NCBI GenBank assembly: GCA_947176635.1
Contig: CAMWRJ010000032.1
Span: forward strand, 1-6,063
Direction: 5' to 3'
Source: an uncultured Mycoplasmataceae bacterium
GTDB lineage: Bacteria; Bacillota_I; Bacilli_A; Mycoplasmatales; Mycoplasmoidaceae
Length of the DNA: 6,063 nt
The position numbers were made by a program, and so were the translations under genes. Under the pieces are notes generated by a model. It saw only the letters and a program-made list of their open reading frames with translations, had not been told where the DNA came from and made no database searches. Positions 5,912-6,063 of the stretch are shown here, in pieces (position 1 is the first letter of the stretch; the number at the start of each line of letters is the position of its first letter).

Positions 5912-6063
5912 TTTATTATTTTTTATTTTATTTAATAATTTTTGTTTTATATCATTTTCATCAAATTCATTAAAGATTGTTTTAATTTTAGAATAATCAA
6001 TTGTTTCAATACTTTTAATGTTTGATTCTTTTATTTTTTTATTAAATTGAATCGCTTCATATT
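5909..6063 (-). CDS. dnaX: C-terminal end of probable DnaX (DNA polymerase III tau/gamma subunit), cut by window
   Basis: The last 51 codons of an open frame that enters from the right edge. The visible protein is Lys/Asn/Ile-rich, with two likely helices and an ending of LLNKIKNNK, and carries no diagnostic motif. The ATPase domain of the clamp loader would lie outside the window. The call rests on gene order: dnaX immediately upstream of ybaB and recR is one of the most conserved bacterial arrangements, and the C-terminus of DnaX is poorly conserved. The stop codon overlaps the ybaB ribosome site. An unrelated gene cannot be ruled out from this fragment alone. Confidence 0.65.
   Translation of the reverse strand, partial: YEAIQFNKKIKESNIKSIETIDYSKIKTIFNEFDENDIKQKLLNKIKNNK

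Overview
This 6.1 kb window is very AT-rich, has almost no non-coding space, and reads UGA as tryptophan. All eight tryptophans I could place (four in RpoD, three in PlsC, one in RecR) are TGA codons, often at invariant family positions such as the WW pair of sigma region 2. Several genes look broken under the standard code but are intact under genetic code 4. This points to a mollicute of the Mycoplasma/Mesoplasma/Spiroplasma type and argues against Acholeplasma, which keeps UGA as stop. I do not assign a genus.

Layout from right to left, the direction of transcription of nearly everything. A tight minus-strand cluster starts with the C-terminal end of a probable dnaX (5909-6063, cut by the window). 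It continues with ybaB/ebfC (5599-5898), recR (4980-5588), plsC (4188-4970), scpA (3386-4210) and scpB (2325-3380). Gaps are 5-10 nt, and plsC and scpA overlap by 23 nt, so this looks like one operon. It links the clamp-loader/recombination-mediator block (dnaX-ybaB-recR) to a membrane phospholipid acyltransferase and the two non-SMC condensin subunits.

The operon ends at a hairpin (2299-2321) shared with a short convergent plus-strand gene (2111-2287). That gene encodes a 58-residue protein with 15 cysteines, mostly as CC pairs and CxC motifs, resembling a small metallothionein. It has its own TATAAT box and a strong Shine-Dalgarno site, but I recognise no family. Divergent from it across a 100-nt intergenic region lies a second minus-strand unit. 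This unit is rpoD, the primary sigma factor (505-2010), overlapping by one base in a TAATG junction with trmK, a tRNA (adenine-22-N1) methyltransferase (1-505, cut by the window start).

Most of the window is ordinary mollicute housekeeping. The item most likely to be undescribed is the cysteine-rich mini-gene between the two units. Secondary points are the long charged N-terminal extensions on RpoD and ScpB, conservative changes in the -35-reading helix of RpoD, and a TOPRIM domain in RecR that has lost family-typical motifs. No RNA genes, mobile elements or CRISPR arrays were seen, and no gene-free stretch exceeds 300 bases.
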